The notes under the pieces: generated by a model
The model's database searches: none
Told to the model about the DNA's origin: nothing
The model's input: only the letters and a program-made list of their open reading frames with translations
Program-made: the position numbers and the translations under genes
DNA from: Microcebus murinus
Lineage: Eukaryota > Chordata > Mammalia > Primates > Cheirogaleidae
Length of the DNA: 64,000 nt
Direction of reading: 5' to 3'
Assembly: GCF_040939455.1 (NCBI RefSeq)
Contig: NC_134108.1
Coordinates: 80,458,001 to 80,522,000, forward strand
In this document: one piece after another, positions 50,349 to 61,662 of the stretch
How positions within the stretch are numbered: the first letter of the stretch is position 1
Layout of the letters: each line of letters starts with the position of its first letter

Positions 50349-51158
50349 TTTTCATTCAGTCTGCTGCAGGACCCCAAGAGGAAAGGCCTGAACCCCACTC
50401 TCTGTGGAAGCCTCGCTGTGGTGGCTCAATTGTCTCTCACAGCAGCTGTGCGTTAGGGAGGGAAAGGGAAGGAAAAGAGTCTGGGTGGAGGAAATATAGC
50501 ACTCTGGTTGTCTCCAACCCTTTCTCCGGATGGCAGTCCATCCAGAATGTCCAGGCTCTGTAGTCACACAGATCACCCGGGACCCACTAGATCCCTGTGG
50601 CTCCTGCAGTCTGGGGCAGAGTTGGGAAATGTCTGTGTAGGAACAGGCAGGATGGCACCTGAGGTGCTGAAGCCCCCTGGGAAGAACAAAGGTGCATGGT
50701 GGGTGGAGAAGCAATATGGCGCCTGCTGTCTCAGCTTCAGTCTGTGGGGGCAGGAGGCGCCCATCGGGGGCTGGGAGCCTGGTGCTCTGGGCACAAGCAG
50801 TTCCCAGCTCCCTGACAGCAGCAGCCTCGGGGCTTGTGTGGGCAGAAAGTCTCTCTAGCAGCTCAAAAACTCACCAACTGTCAGAAATGCGAGAAGGGAG
50901 AAACAAACTGCTCCACCTACCCTTCTCACTGATCTCCAAGCCTCTCGGGGGTTGATCTTTGCTGATACCTTACTCCTGCTTGTTCTGTACCATAACTTCT
51001 TTCCGTGGAGTCTCCCAAAGTCTCTGGCACCCTTCCTCTGGACCCCCATCTGATGTATGTCTCTCTGTTTATTTTTTCTCATTCATTTAAAAGTTTTCCT
51101 CCTTACTGAGACAGTCTGGCAGCTGGTGCCTCCGGTCAACCATGTTGTCGCTTTCTCC
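50349..51158 (-). mobile_element. Isolated L1 5'UTR fragment, antisense
   Basis: Read on the minus strand from 51158 this matches the 5'UTR of the young L1 at 9606 in order: GCCAGACTGTCTCAG near the start, GAGAAGGGTAGGTGGA (compare 9820-9836), GGCGCCATATTG (compare 10021-10032), then GAGAGACAATTGAGCCACCA...GGGGTCCTGCAGCAGACT (compare 10073-10146). It is GC-rich and carries about 200 bp more than the young copy in the middle. It stops at the equivalent of about position 540 of the element, with no L1 3' end and no T-run at its left edge. Confidence 0.75.
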
Positions 51159-51159
51159 C

Positions 51160-51475
51160 TATGATTTAGTTTTGAATTCTGCTATTGATGGACAGATATT
51201 ATGAATAGCTTATGTCGTTTGGTACACACATGCGTACACACCAGTTGAGTCCCCACCTAAGAGTTCATTGCCAGGCCACCGAATATACATAGCTACTAGC
51301 AAATAGTTTTCCAAGGTGGTTATACCTATACCAATTTGCAGCCCATTATCAGAGAAGGAGCATTTCAGTTCCTCCACATCCTAAGCAATAGTTGGCATTT
51401 TCTACATTTTTTTTTTAAATTTAGGCATTCTCACAAGTATGTATAAGTTTATCTTTGACTCACTTCTAAGTTAAA
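51160..51475 (-). mobile_element. Old L1 3' region, antisense, part 2
   Basis: GCTATTGATGGACAGATATTATG, GTGGTTATACCTATACCAATTTGCAG and CTCCACATCCTAAGCAATAG continue the antisense L1 from 50345. Confidence 0.75.
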
Positions 51476-51673
51476 GTCCTTAAAGCTCTCCTGTCCTCTG
51501 TGGCACAAAGTCTGCAAATTGTATCACACTTCCTGGTGATGACACAGAATAACCCCATGCTCCCACTATAGTGCGCCACCTGGAGGACAATCTCAGCACA
51601 GTGACACAGCCTACAAAATACAAATCACACCCTCCCCAAAGCCTGAAAAAGCCACGTAGGTCTTCACTTAAAG

Positions 51674-51866
51674 CAAGGCTCCTCAAACTTTTTAAACAGG
51701 AGGCCAGTTCACTGTCCCTCAGACCATTGGTGGGCCAGACTATAGTTTTTAAAAAAAACTATGAACAAATTCCTATGCCCACTGCACATATCTTATTTTG
51801 AAGTAAAAAAACAAGTGGGCAAAAACACCCACATGTGGCCCGCAGGCCATAGTTTGAGGACGCCTG
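51674..51866. mobile_element. hAT-type MITE (OposCharlie/SPIN-like class)
   Basis: A 193-bp element with 16-bp terminal inverted repeats (CAAGGCTCCTCAAACT at the left; the right end is the reverse of CAGGCGTCCTCAAACT; 13 of 16 match). The body (GGCCAGTTCACTGTCCCTCA, GAACAAATTCCTATGC, TGTGGCCCGCAGGCC) is one I recognise as a short non-autonomous hAT family of mammals. It has no coding capacity and depends on a transposase elsewhere. A clean 8-bp target duplication is not visible, though TAAAG occurs on both sides. Confidence 0.75.
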
Positions 51867-51879
51867 ATAAAGTCTCTTG

Positions 51880-54329
51880 AGGAGCAGCTGGGGGGGAGTC
51901 ACGACACAGGACACACAGCAGGGTTTCCTAAGGTCACTCTCGCCACACCACTGTCAGGTCAGATGTCCTGCTTCCTCCTCAGGCTTCCCTTCCCTGTTCT
52001 CCTCTCTCTTCCACACTGGGGCTCCTCTCCTCTTTCTATCCTCCTTCCTTGCCTTTATCCTTTATGTACAACTGTTCCCTCATTCCTCATCCCAGACAGC
52101 ATTCCTCACAACCAAGATGATGGTCTCGCCAAAAATATGGTCCCTCCTCCCTAGAGCCGAAATGTTATGCCTGAAATGCCTCCTGTTAGCACTTGTGTGG
52201 TGGGGGGTTGAGATGTTAGTGTGTGCTCGCTGCACTCTTAGTTTTCACCTTTCTCCTACTCCGAGCTGGTAGCCAGTCCCTGGTAATCCCTTTCCGTGGG
52301 TATCTTGGCCAGGCAGGGAACAAAATGACCTGGAGCCAAAGGCCTTTTTCACCCTTTTGTGAGATCCTAAATCCTCAAAGGAGATTTTTCTGGGAGTCCT
52401 GGAAGGGGACGGGAGAACAGTGCCTTTGAGAAGCAGCAATGCTGAGAGCAGAGATTCCTTGTTCATGCTGCAGGAAGAGGCCAGAGATCTGAGGGCTCTG
52501 CGGTTGGCAGCAACTTGCGCTGTGCTCTGTGGCAGTGCAGGAAGATGGCCGGCCACAGCTAGTCTATAGATGAAGACTTTGTGCCAACTGAAAAGCGCCC
52601 TCCTCTGAGCAGATGTAGCCCAGCAAGCATATGACGTGATGAGCAGATGGTGCCTTCATCCAGAGGAAAATGAATCAGCCTCCGCTGGGGCACAGGGCCT
52701 GACAAGCACAGTGCACGATGGCTCTAAGCTCCCTCACCCCCTCAATCTAGCCCTTTGTGCAGGGCACAAAGTGTACCACTGTGCATAGTGTCCCTGAAAA
52801 AAATGTAGCAAGATATCAGATTAAACCTGCAGGTGCCTCTGTGGTGCACTTAGGAAGGAGAGATTCTAGGTATTGGCAGCTTCAGCAAAAAGCCCCATGC
52901 CCCCACTTGCTATGGCATAGAGAGCCATGAAACTCTAAGGAACCATGGATCTTGCAGTTTAACCATGGTATGTCTTTGGGGACCTTGGTGCCTCAGCAAC
53001 AAGAGACCTTTCTCTTGATCCCACACCATGTGACTTCCCAATTATTGATAACGATCCTGGGGGAATCAGCAAACCCAAAACTGATTGAAATTGGGTTTCC
53101 TGGCCATCTGGTGTGGGGGGAGTCAGAGTCTGTTTAATTTGACTTAAAGGCACTAAGGACCAAGGTATTTCTTGTACAGTTGAGTTTATTTGCTACATCT
53201 GTCATACTTGAGTTACAGTTCCTTTTAAAAAATAAATCATGTCTTGATTAGTGAAACTATAAAATGCAACCTGCAAAATGACAGTGTGTAATTGACAAAA
53301 TGACAGATCTACCTGTGTAGATCTAAGTAGATTGTGATTCAGTCCATGTGAACATTAGAATACAATCTTAACTTTGAATGTGATCCTGTACAATTTTATT
53401 GACATGTTACCTAACAAAAAGTTATAATGCTCATTATATACTAATAAAACATGAAGAATTGGAGATTATAAGGGGTAAAAGTCTAACATTTCCAAGTATT
53501 CATGTGGGTACTAAGCAGATTAATTGTCAATATTTTCTCTTTGTTGCACTGCTTTTTTTTTTTTACCAGAATAGCAGAAATATCTGAAATGTTACTGCTA
53601 TCATATTAACAGATACTCTGAATTGTTTCTAAATGTCTGCAACTGAAATGTTTACTTTTTGAACACACTGTAGTCATTTGTTTTAATGACACTAAAGAGT
53701 AGTGCTTTACAATATAACATGATTTTGAGACAGCCAAATTAATAATGATTGAAATTGAAAATTCACTTTATAAAGCATTGAGAGGAACATACATCACAGT
53801 CAGAAACATCCAAAAACAGCTAAGAAAAATTAAATTAATGTCATTCTTATTTAACCTAGAATAAGTATGATTTTCCAACAGCTTTCCTTGTGAATAAAAG
53901 TCCAAATAATAACAAATATTTATTAAAAACATGTGATACCTTTTTCTTGTAAACTTTTCATGGAAAGAACTAGAAGAAATATTTTGTCTTACTTATAGCT
54001 TATGCAGACAATGAATAAAATCATAATATGTAAGCATGACAAGAATCTAATACTTCAGTTATGCTAACTTTTGGGTGCCTTTCCTCTGAACAGTTCAAAG
54101 TACTTAAAAATGGACTATCTTAAAAAAAATTCCATTTTCTGGATTGGAAGAAAACAAATATGACTATTCCCAATGCATAAATAAGAAAACCAGAGCACAA
54201 AATTTTAATAGATTCCTCAGGACCACAGTTGAGCATTAAATTATTCATATACATATATACTTTTATGCCTTCCTGTTGTTCTTTTATTATAGGATATTTT
54301 TCCCTATTCTCTGTACTTCAAAAATGCTT
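51880..54329. other. Stretch without recognised gene
   Basis: The frame 51877-52272 (plus, 131 codons) is low-complexity in S, F and L from pyrimidine-rich DNA and has no domain. 53221-54100 is AT-rich. No named repeat is secure. Confidence 0.4.
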
Positions 54330-54460
54330 TTTATATTCTAAGACTAAACTGAAATATCACCCCTTCCATTAAACCCTCCCTGATCTTTAGGTAGACTGTA
54401 CTTATCATTCACCAATTCCATTAGCTTTTATTATTGAATCACACCCCTTTGGATTTTTGA
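54330..54460 (+). mobile_element. L2 fragment
   Basis: AAACTGAAATATCACCCCTTCCATTAAACCCTCCCTGATCTTTAGG corresponds to the AAATGTCACCTCCTC.. GAAGCC.TCCCTGA segment of L2. Confidence 0.6.
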
Positions 54461-55089
54461 AGAGCTTTCTTAAACTATGTACAAATATAAGGCCAAACTG
54501 AATAGAAAATATATCAGAATTATTTGCTAGACTGTGTTTGGGAATTGTATCATGCATAACTTCTCAGCTTTTCTATATTTTCCAAATTTTCTATAAAGAT
54601 CATATAATCTATGACTGGAAAAAGCAAAACAAATCCAAAAAAAAAAAAAAAACCAAGGAAAAAAGGAGGACATATTAAGTTTTATGAGCTATCACTTTAA
54701 TTTAAAGCTAGGAAAAAGCAATTCAGTAAGACTAGAACAATAGAAGAGACTTCTGAGGAGGGGAAAAAAGGACTTTGGACAGAGGCGGAACAAAAAATCT
54801 CCAAAGAAAACTTTTACTTCCTTCTCATATTATATCTAGATACTACACTGTTCCCCGAGCAACCCAGGAGATGTCACAGAGACCCTGGGAATACCTGTTA
54901 TCAGTTTTAAGAAAATTTAAGACAATAATTCAAATAGATAGATGGCTACTCAGAAAACTAACCTATCTTCCTTAAACAAAATGGAAAGAATAACTTAGAG
55001 CCTTCAGGGGAGAAGTAAGACTAAGCAACAAGTCAATCTCCAATGGCTGGAGCCCAGCTAAAGCTTCCTGCTTTCAAAAGTGAAGTTGA
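54461..55089. other. Stretch without recognised gene
   Basis: Includes an A16 run near 54637-54652. Short frames only. Confidence 0.4.
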
Positions 55090-55414
55090 GGCCGGGCGTG
55101 GTGGCTCACGCCTGTAATCCTAGCTCTCTGGGAGGCCGAGGCGGGCGGATTGCTCGAGGTCAGGAGTTCGAAACCAGCCTGAGCAAGAGTCAGACCCCGT
55201 CTCTACTATAAATAGAAAGAAATTAATTGGCCAACTAATATATATAGAAAAATGAGCCAGGCATGGTGGCGCATGCCTGTAGTCCCAGCTACTTGGGAGG
55301 CTGAGGCAGAAGGATTGCTTGAGCCCAGGAGTTTGAGGTTGCTGTGAGCTAGGCTAATGCCACGGCACTCACTCTAGCCTGGGCAACAAAGTGAGACTCT
55401 GTCTCAAAAAAAAA
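55090..55414 (+). mobile_element. Lemur-type Alu SINE, least diverged in the window
   Basis: Starts GGCCGGGCGTGGTGGCTCAC with CpGs still present (GGGAGGCCGAGGCGGGCGG). Between the arms lies the lemur-type linker containing GAAATTAATTGGCCAACTAA, followed by the right arm with GTTGCTGTGAGCTAGGCTAATGCC and CTCTAGCCTGGGCAACAAAG. The A-rich tail is flanked by AAGTTGA at 55083-55089 and 55415-55421. Retained CpGs and near-consensus sequence suggest a fairly recent insertion. It is the strongest marker of the organism group. Confidence 0.97.
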
Positions 55415-55629
55415 AAGTTGAATCTGAGGAAGGGTAACAATGCCTGCTCATAAGTACTGGTGAGGGGAAAAGCCAAACTGCTAAACAAAGCAGCCCCAAA
55501 GCACAGAGGCTTAGAGACAATGAAGTCTATCTCTCTCTCATAAGCAATCCCGAGGTGAGTGGTCTGGCCTGGCACAGTTCAGCTCAGTGTAGTAATGTAG
55601 GCACCCAGTGTCTTTCCGTAGTTTCTTCA

Positions 55630-55848
55630 CCATAGGGCAAGAATTAGAAAACTACAGGCCCAGGGACCAAATCTGGCCTGCCACCTGTTTTGTACATAAC
55701 ATTTTCTTGGAAGACAGCCATGCCCATTTGTTTATGTATCATCTTTGGCTGCTTTCACATCACAAGGCAGAGACTTGAATGGTCGCAAAGTTGAAAATAT
55801 TTACTCTTTGGCTCTTCACAGAAGAAGTTTGCACACCCTGCTCTGAGG
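55630..55848. mobile_element. Old hAT-type DNA transposon relic
   Basis: CAAATCTGGCCTGCCACCTGTTTTGTACATAAC, ACAGCCATGCCCATTTGTTTATGTATCATC and TTGGCTCTTCACAGAAGAAGTTTGCACACCC match a widespread ancient mammalian hAT MITE of the MER type. I cannot name the exact family. Non-coding. Confidence 0.75.
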
Positions 55849-56489
55849 TGTTGACCTTGATAAGCAGTAGAAACTGGATTGTGGCCATATTTAAGTTCCA
55901 GCTTGTGAAAAAAAAAAAAAAGCGCACAGCCAATATTACAAAGCCCGAGCCCAGGGGCTACACATATCGCTTCTCTCTCATTCCACTGCAGTGACATAAC
56001 ACAAATCTCCATGTACTTGTAAGGAGGCTGGGAAATGAGTCTATGACTGAACAACCATAAATCCAGCTACAGCTTCATCACAGAACAAAAGGAGGATATT
56101 CAATGGCCTCCAGCACATGGTGTGTTTGTTTTGTCCATGTGCTTCAACTATCATTAAAAGTAGCATAAAGCCACATATGTGTCACGCCATAGGCAAATGG
56201 TCACATTTTTGTCCACACCAGAAAGGTACACTTGCTACAACTAAGAAGACAATATACTTTCTGACATTGCTTGCCAGGTAGAACACCAAAATATAATTTG
56301 GTGCAAGGAAGTGGCAAACATAACAGCAATAGTCAGTGTTAAGCCAAGAAAGATTGTGTTTTATGGGAACATGCAATGTCATTAAGTAAGCTGGTCAAGA
56401 AGGTACACGGCTCCTCAAACAGCACCATGGGGTTAAAGGGTGGCCTAGTGAGTGTGGCTGTGTTGTCCAAAATTCTATTTTGTGAAAAC

Positions 56490-56493
56490 ATTC
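56490..56493. repeat. Left 4-bp target duplication of solo LTR
   Basis: ATTC, repeated at 57057-57060. Four bases is the size made by gammaretrovirus-like integrases. Confidence 0.8.
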
Positions 56494-56596
56494 TGTTGCG
56501 GTAGTGTGTACAGCTAGTGTTACAGTTCTTGTTATGGCTCTTATCCATTTGACCGGGGAAAGAACCGAGTGGCACAGGAAGAGTCGGAGAACAGCC

Positions 56597-56602
56597 TTTA
56601 TT
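56597..56602 (-). terminator. LTR poly(A) signal AATAAA
   Basis: Minus-strand AATAAA (plus-strand TTTATT), followed by a GT-rich U5 (GGCTGTTCTCC), at the normal distance downstream of the TATA box for a short R region. Confidence 0.75.
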
Positions 56603-56687
56603 CTTCTACAGCAGACTCAGCACACCTAGTATTACAGCTCTCTTTGTGCCTTCTGATGTTCTCTCTCTTCCTGCCCTTCTGCCCCTG

Positions 56688-56697
56688 CTTTTATACG
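56688..56697 (-). promoter_or_regulatory. LTR TATA box
   Basis: Minus-strand CGTATAAAAG lies 22 bases beyond the last CCAAT repeat, the usual order of a gammaretroviral-type U3 promoter. Confidence 0.8.
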
Positions 56698-56717
56698 CTT
56701 GGTAGGGCTCAAGAAGC

Positions 56718-56835
56718 ATCCAATCAACTACAAGCTTTAACATCCAATCAGCAACAGGCTTTAACATCCAATCAGCAACAGGCTTTAACATCCAATCAAC
56801 AAGAAGCTTTAATATCCAATCAAAAACAGTGGGAT
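56718..56835 (-). repeat. 24-bp tandem repeats with CCAAT boxes in LTR U3
   Basis: Four full 24-bp units begin at 56718, 56742, 56766 and 56790, with a partial unit at 56814. Each starts ATCCAATCA; units two and three are identical. On the LTR's coding strand each gives TGATTGGAT, an NF-Y-type box. A further CCAATCA lies at 56846. Confidence 0.93.
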
Positions 56836-57056
56836 TAAAAAATTACCCAATCAGGATTACGCAAACAGCATGGCTGGAAACAGGCAGCGGCTGTGAGCCT
56901 GGGGGCATTCCAGCACTCGGGGTCCTGGCGGCACTCGGGGGACGGCCCCAGCAGCGGGCCCTCCAACTGGCCATGTGCAGCACTGGCCCACAGAGATGCA
57001 GAGCAACAGGGAGGTGGCAAGCGGCCGTAGCCCGGCGCCCGCCATTTTCTGTATCA

Positions 57057-57060
57057 ATTC
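57057..57060. repeat. Right 4-bp target duplication of solo LTR
   Basis: ATTC, same as 56490-56493. Confidence 0.8.
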
Positions 57061-58444
57061 CTCAACACACAAAAAGGGCATGAGGCTCATTTACAAAGTA
57101 GTGACCACACACAAAATATGTTATAAGCCAGCAACCAGCCTCCATTTGAAAGGGGGAAAAAGTGTATATAAAAAGATTTAATGAGTAGTCAAAATTTCCA
57201 TGGGAGACTTTACAGTCCATTTGCCCTACTATCACATAAGATTAGAAGTAGAAAAAGCATCCAAGCTGATCTTTCTGTTAGGATGATTCCCAGCAGCTGG
57301 TTTTACTACCTCCTTCGATTCAATTTCAAATGTCTAGAGCAATATGCTTTCCCCATCCTTCTCCTAGAGGCAATTCAAAGTCCTGTGGGAGATTTTTTTG
57401 AACACCCATGGTATAAAAAGAAATAGAGCAAGGAATGAGGAGATAGTGGTTGTGGTCTTCATTCTTTCGCTTCTCAACTACGTGAACCAGCAGGATTCAT
57501 TTCATGTATTCGTTTAAATTGTGTATTTTCCCTACCAAATTCCAGGGCATTCTGTAGGCAAAAGAAAGAAGTCAGGAACTGAGCCCCAGCCCTGTAAAAG
57601 CTTATAATCTAATACAGGAGTAACTGTAAGGGAAAGGAAAAATGCTTGGGTGGATGGAAGGGCATCTGTTGTAAGTGATGGTGGATGAGAGACATGCAAA
57701 CTGGCCAGGAAGGTGGGTAAGACCTGGAATACAAACAGGGAAAGAAGGAGGCAGGAAAAGAGATATTCAAGGAAGGACAGAACAGGCGTTATTTGCAGGG
57801 CAACAGTGGGAAATCAGTTAGAAAAGATAAGATAGAACCAGACCTGGAAACTAATGAATCTGATGTTTATTTGGTAAGCAAAGTAACTGAAGGTTTCTGA
57901 GAAGGGGAGTAATTTGATCAAGGAAAGGCTTTGGAAGGATTATTCACATGATAAATAGTCCCATGGTAAATGGAGTGAGGGTAAGAAGATTAGTTAGAAA
58001 CTAGTTAGAAAGCGAAGGTAACAAGGCACATGTGGGAGAGATTATCAATAAAGAACATACACAGGAATTATTTTTCCTGTGTTGAACATAATCCAATTGC
58101 TTTTCAGAGATGCCACAATTTAAAAACATGATGAAGCAGAAAATACAACACTTAAGATGACAGGTAGAAAAAATATTTGAAATTGATATGACAGAGAAAT
58201 AACTTACTAGAAATGTATCACTGCTTAATTTGATGTTTATGAGGATTTTAAACTATTTTTTTAAGCTATGAAACGTGGTGCAACAAACTTGGGAAAGATG
58301 TAGGAGAAGGTTCCTCTTCTTAAGAGGATACAAACATAGGGAGGGAATTAGTGTCCTCTTTAGGCTTCTCACACTTATTCCCAGCTAGATGGACCTTCTA
58401 GTCTCCACGTTTTGTTTTGTTTTGTTTTTTTTTTTTGACTGAGA
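57061..58444. other. Stretch without recognised gene
   Basis: 57560-58040 (CCCTGTAAAAGCTTATAATC, GTTTCTGAGAAGGGGAGTAATTTGATCAAGG) looks like an old mammalian interspersed repeat related in style to 27430-27650, family not named. A (GTTTT)n/T run lies at 58412-58436. Confidence 0.4.
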
Positions 58445-60235
58445 AGATAGTCTGTGTCTTGTTCTTTCATTTTTACTTTATCAAACTATATTTTGCATAC
58501 AGTAAAATGGACCTATTTTAAATGTACAGTTTGATGAGTTTTGACAATATACACCATATAATCATCACTCCCCTCCCTGACAAATTCCTTCATAACTCTA
58601 GGGCAACCATTGATCTGACTTCTGTCACTATAGTTTTGCCTATTTTTTACACTTCATATAAATGCAATCATACAGCAGGCATTCTTTTGTTTCTGGCTTT
58701 TTTTTTTCCCTCAGAGTGTTTTTGACATTCATCAATGTTGCTACATATATAGTAGTTTATTCTTTTTTATGGATAAGTTGCATGAATATTCCACAAATTG
58801 TTTATACATTCATTTGTAAATGGCTATTTGGGTTGTTTTAGTTTGGAGCTATTTTGAATAACACTGCTATGAACATTAGTGTACCGGTGTTGTTGTAGAC
58901 AAAGGGTTCATTTCTCTTGGACATAGGTTTTTATATACTTCCATGTGACCTAAGCCTAAATCATATAGAAATATGAGTTTAAGAAACTGACCAATTATTT
59001 TCCAAAGTAGTTATAATATTTTACATTCCAAAATACAGTGTTATGATAGTTACAGTTGCTCTACATCCTTTCCAAATTTGATTTTGTCCCAGTTTTTTTT
59101 TTATTTTAGCCATTCTAAAAGGTTTATAGTAATACCTTATTATGTTTTAATTTGCACTTCCCTGATGATTAATAAAATGTTCATGTCCTTATTTTCATAT
59201 CCTTATAGGCCATTGTATATATATATATTTTTTGTGAAGTGCCTGTTCAAACCTTTCTTCACATTTTAAAATTTTCATCTGAATTATTTTTGAGTTGTGA
59301 GAGTTCTTTACATATTTTGGATGTAAATCCTATGTCAGATATATAGATAGATAGGCAGCTAGATAGAGCACAAATATTTTCTTCCATTCTATGACTTGCT
59401 TTTTTATTTTATTGGTGAGTGATACATTTGGGAAAGCAGTGATTATAATGGAAAGGAGTATAACTTAATTAAAAATTAAGTTTTCAATTTTAATAAAGTT
59501 CAATTCATTAATTTTTATGTTTATGGTTATGTTTTATTTACAAAATCTTTGCCTATCCCCATATCTTGAAAAACTTCTATGTTTCTTCTAGAAGTTGTAT
59601 ATGTTCAGTTTATATGACTAGGTCTATGATGGACTAGGTCCACTTTGAATTTATTTTTATATGCAGGATGAGTAGGGGGTCAAGGCTCATTTTTTCCCCC
59701 ATTTGAATATCCAGATATTCCAGCACTATCTGTTGAAAATAATATTCTTTCCTAATTGAATTACCTTTGCACCTCTGTCCAAAACCAGCTGACTCTGTAA
59801 GTGCTGTTCTATTTCTGAACTCTTTCCTCCAGTCCACAAATCTATTTGTGTGCCCTTACACCAACATCACATGGTCTGGATCATGTAGCTTTGAAGTAAG
59901 GCTTGCAATCAGGAAATGGTAGTTCTCCAAATTTATTTTTCTTTTTAAGAATTATTTTGGCGATTCTAGGTCCTTTACATTTCCATACATACTATTAGAA
60001 TCAGCTTGCCAATTTCTACAAAGAAGTCCTCTGGTAGTTTGGTTGAGTTTGCATTGAATCTATAGATCAATTTGGGGAGAATTGATTTCTTAACAATATG
60101 AGTTTTCTAGTACAAGATACCTTTGCTTTTTATTTGTCTTTTTAAATTTCTCTTAACAATCTCTTATACTTGTCAATGTATAGATCTGGCATATATATTT
60201 TTTTAATTTATCCCTGAGTACTTCAGACAGACTGT
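58445..60235 (-). mobile_element. Old L1, antisense, 3'UTR and C-terminal ORF2
   Basis: About 1.8 kb of antisense L1. Landmarks in order on the plus strand: ATTTTGCATACAGTAAAATGG, AACTCTAGGGCAACCATTGATC, GCTATTTGGGTTGTTTTAG, GTTCTTTACATATTTTGGATG, CTTTGCCTATCCCCATATC, CCATTTGAATATCCAGATATTCC, GGCGATTCTAGGTCC, TTGCATTGAATCTATAGATC. All frames are closed. The subfamily is old. Confidence 0.9.
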
Positions 60236-61284
60236 CTTAGGGTTGACTATTACAGAAAGTAATCTGACCCATTATTTGTCAGTTTTACTAGTTTAACTCC
60301 TAGAATAACAATTTCTTCAAATTGGTGGTAGTGGATGAGAAATTATAACAGTGGAGGGGAGCTTCCTAACTGGAAACATTTCCAATTAGAAGATACTTTT
60401 CTGCTATACTAGAAAAATAAATCTCTAGATGAAACCTTACTCAACTCCAACCTGCAAGCGAGTCAATACAAGCACATACAAGGGAGACTGTATAGGTGAA
60501 CAAAGTCTTCCTGGTGTCAACTATAAAGCTACTTACCAAGATAATTAGGCCTTTAAAGCTCAGAGCAGCTCTTTTATGGATTACTCAGTCAACAAATCTA
60601 CATATAATTACCACTTAAAAATTATTCGATTTACTGCATTAATAGACATTATGAAAATGTTTTCATAGAGCTGGATATTTCTTTTAGCATAATTCCCATA
60701 CTTTAGTTTGAATCAGCAGTAGCTTTTGTGTAATTACAGTGTACTTGTAGGAGACCTAAAGATTAAGAGTAGAGAAAAATGTTTTATCAGCAAAGTTTTG
60801 CCTAGATGGACAAAATTCTCTTAAAAACACTTTTGGGAAATCTAACTAACCGATCTTTTTGCTTTCCACACAAAAATATTGATGATAAAGAGGAAACTAA
60901 CTTTCTGAAAAATTAAATATCATATTAATTCTCTCACCAAATCCCCTGATGGATATTTTATAGATTTTCCTTAATTTGAAAAATAGATTGCTCAAGGTTC
61001 CTGAAATAATTATATTATAAATATAACAATAACATATTAACTTATATAATGTTTCTTTTATTTATAGTCTCAATTTTTTCTCATATCTATCAAATTAGAA
61101 AAAGAAGGACTAGGTGTTATCTAATCAGGAAACAAATTCTAAACAAAAGTCAAAGAGCAATCTAAAATATTATATAGATTGGCTTTATGTTTCTTTTTTG
61201 TTGTTGTTGTTCCTTTTCTTCGCTCCTTCCTCTTTTTGATCTTGGGCTTTAAGAGAACACTCAGAAGCCACAGATATTTAAGAA
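60236..61284. other. Stretch without recognised gene
   Basis: AT-rich single-copy-looking DNA; a TTG-rich patch at 61194-61212. No repeat or gene recognised. Confidence 0.45.
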
Positions 61285-61440
61285 ATGCTAACAATAATAA
61301 TAGTTATATTATCTACTCTGTGTCGAGAATAAACATTTCAATTCTATAACCTTTCACCTCTGCAAGGCGTTATTGTTCCCACTTTACAACAAAAAAACTG
61401 AATCTCATAGAGTGTTAGTTACTTTCCCAAAGTTAGTTAC
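61285..61440 (-). mobile_element. MIR SINE fragment, antisense
   Basis: TACTCTGTGTCGAGAATAAAC, ATTGTTCCCACTTTACAACAAAAAAACTGAATC and TTACTTTCCCAAAGTTAGTTAC match the reverse of MIR (TTATCCCCATTTTACAGATGAGGAAACTGAGGC order). Confidence 0.7.
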
Positions 61441-61626
61441 TTTGGTCACATGGCCAAATAAAGAAAATAAGATTGAAATTACAGAGCCAAATCTCTCCCC
61501 ATCATACATATGCCTCTTAACATTGTTCATAGCCCTACAGAAGCTCAGAGTCTAAATGATGGGGCTCCTATTGGCAGGAACTTCAAGACTGAAGGCTATT
61601 GGCTCCACCATGGACACAGTTAGGTT

Positions 61627-61662
61627 TAAGCCCAAATAGTCACATGAGACTATTTGGGCTTA
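61627..61662. repeat. Perfect 15-bp inverted repeat (hairpin)
   Basis: TAAGCCCAAATAGTC (61627-61641) and its exact reverse complement (61648-61662) are separated by six bases. It is directly followed by a near-perfect tandem of AGCAGGTACTTAGATCAGAG (61662-61701). Confidence 0.95.

Larger units (their letters stand above)
56494..57056 (-). mobile_element. Solo LTR, ERV1 (class I) type, antisense
   Basis: A 563-bp LTR with TG...CA ends (minus strand: TGATACAGAAAATGGCGGGC ... CTACCGCAACA). Minus-strand order: GC-rich U3 start with an AAAATGGCGG YY1-type site, five ATTGG (CCAAT-box) motifs in 24-bp tandem repeats (56718-56835), TATAAAAG at about 56689-56695, R, AATAAA at 56597-56602, and U5 with CGGTTCTTTCCCCGGTC. 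No internal viral sequence is present. The promoter parts look well preserved, so it could drive minus-strand transcription toward lower coordinates. Confidence 0.9.

Noticed and set aside
51666..51874. Exact 8-bp target duplication for the hAT MITE
   Set aside because: The flanking octamers ACTTAAAG and ATAAAGTC share only an offset TAAAG, so no clean duplication can be claimed.
51877..52272. 131-codon plus-strand frame as a gene
   Set aside because: Low-complexity S/F/L translation of a pyrimidine-rich tract; no domain.
56718..56835. 24-bp repeats as a CRISPR-like array or protein repeat
   Set aside because: The units are directly abutting without spacers, lie in a vertebrate LTR U3, and are better explained as tandem enhancer (CCAAT) units. 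The octapeptide repeat in the overlapping frame is a by-product.
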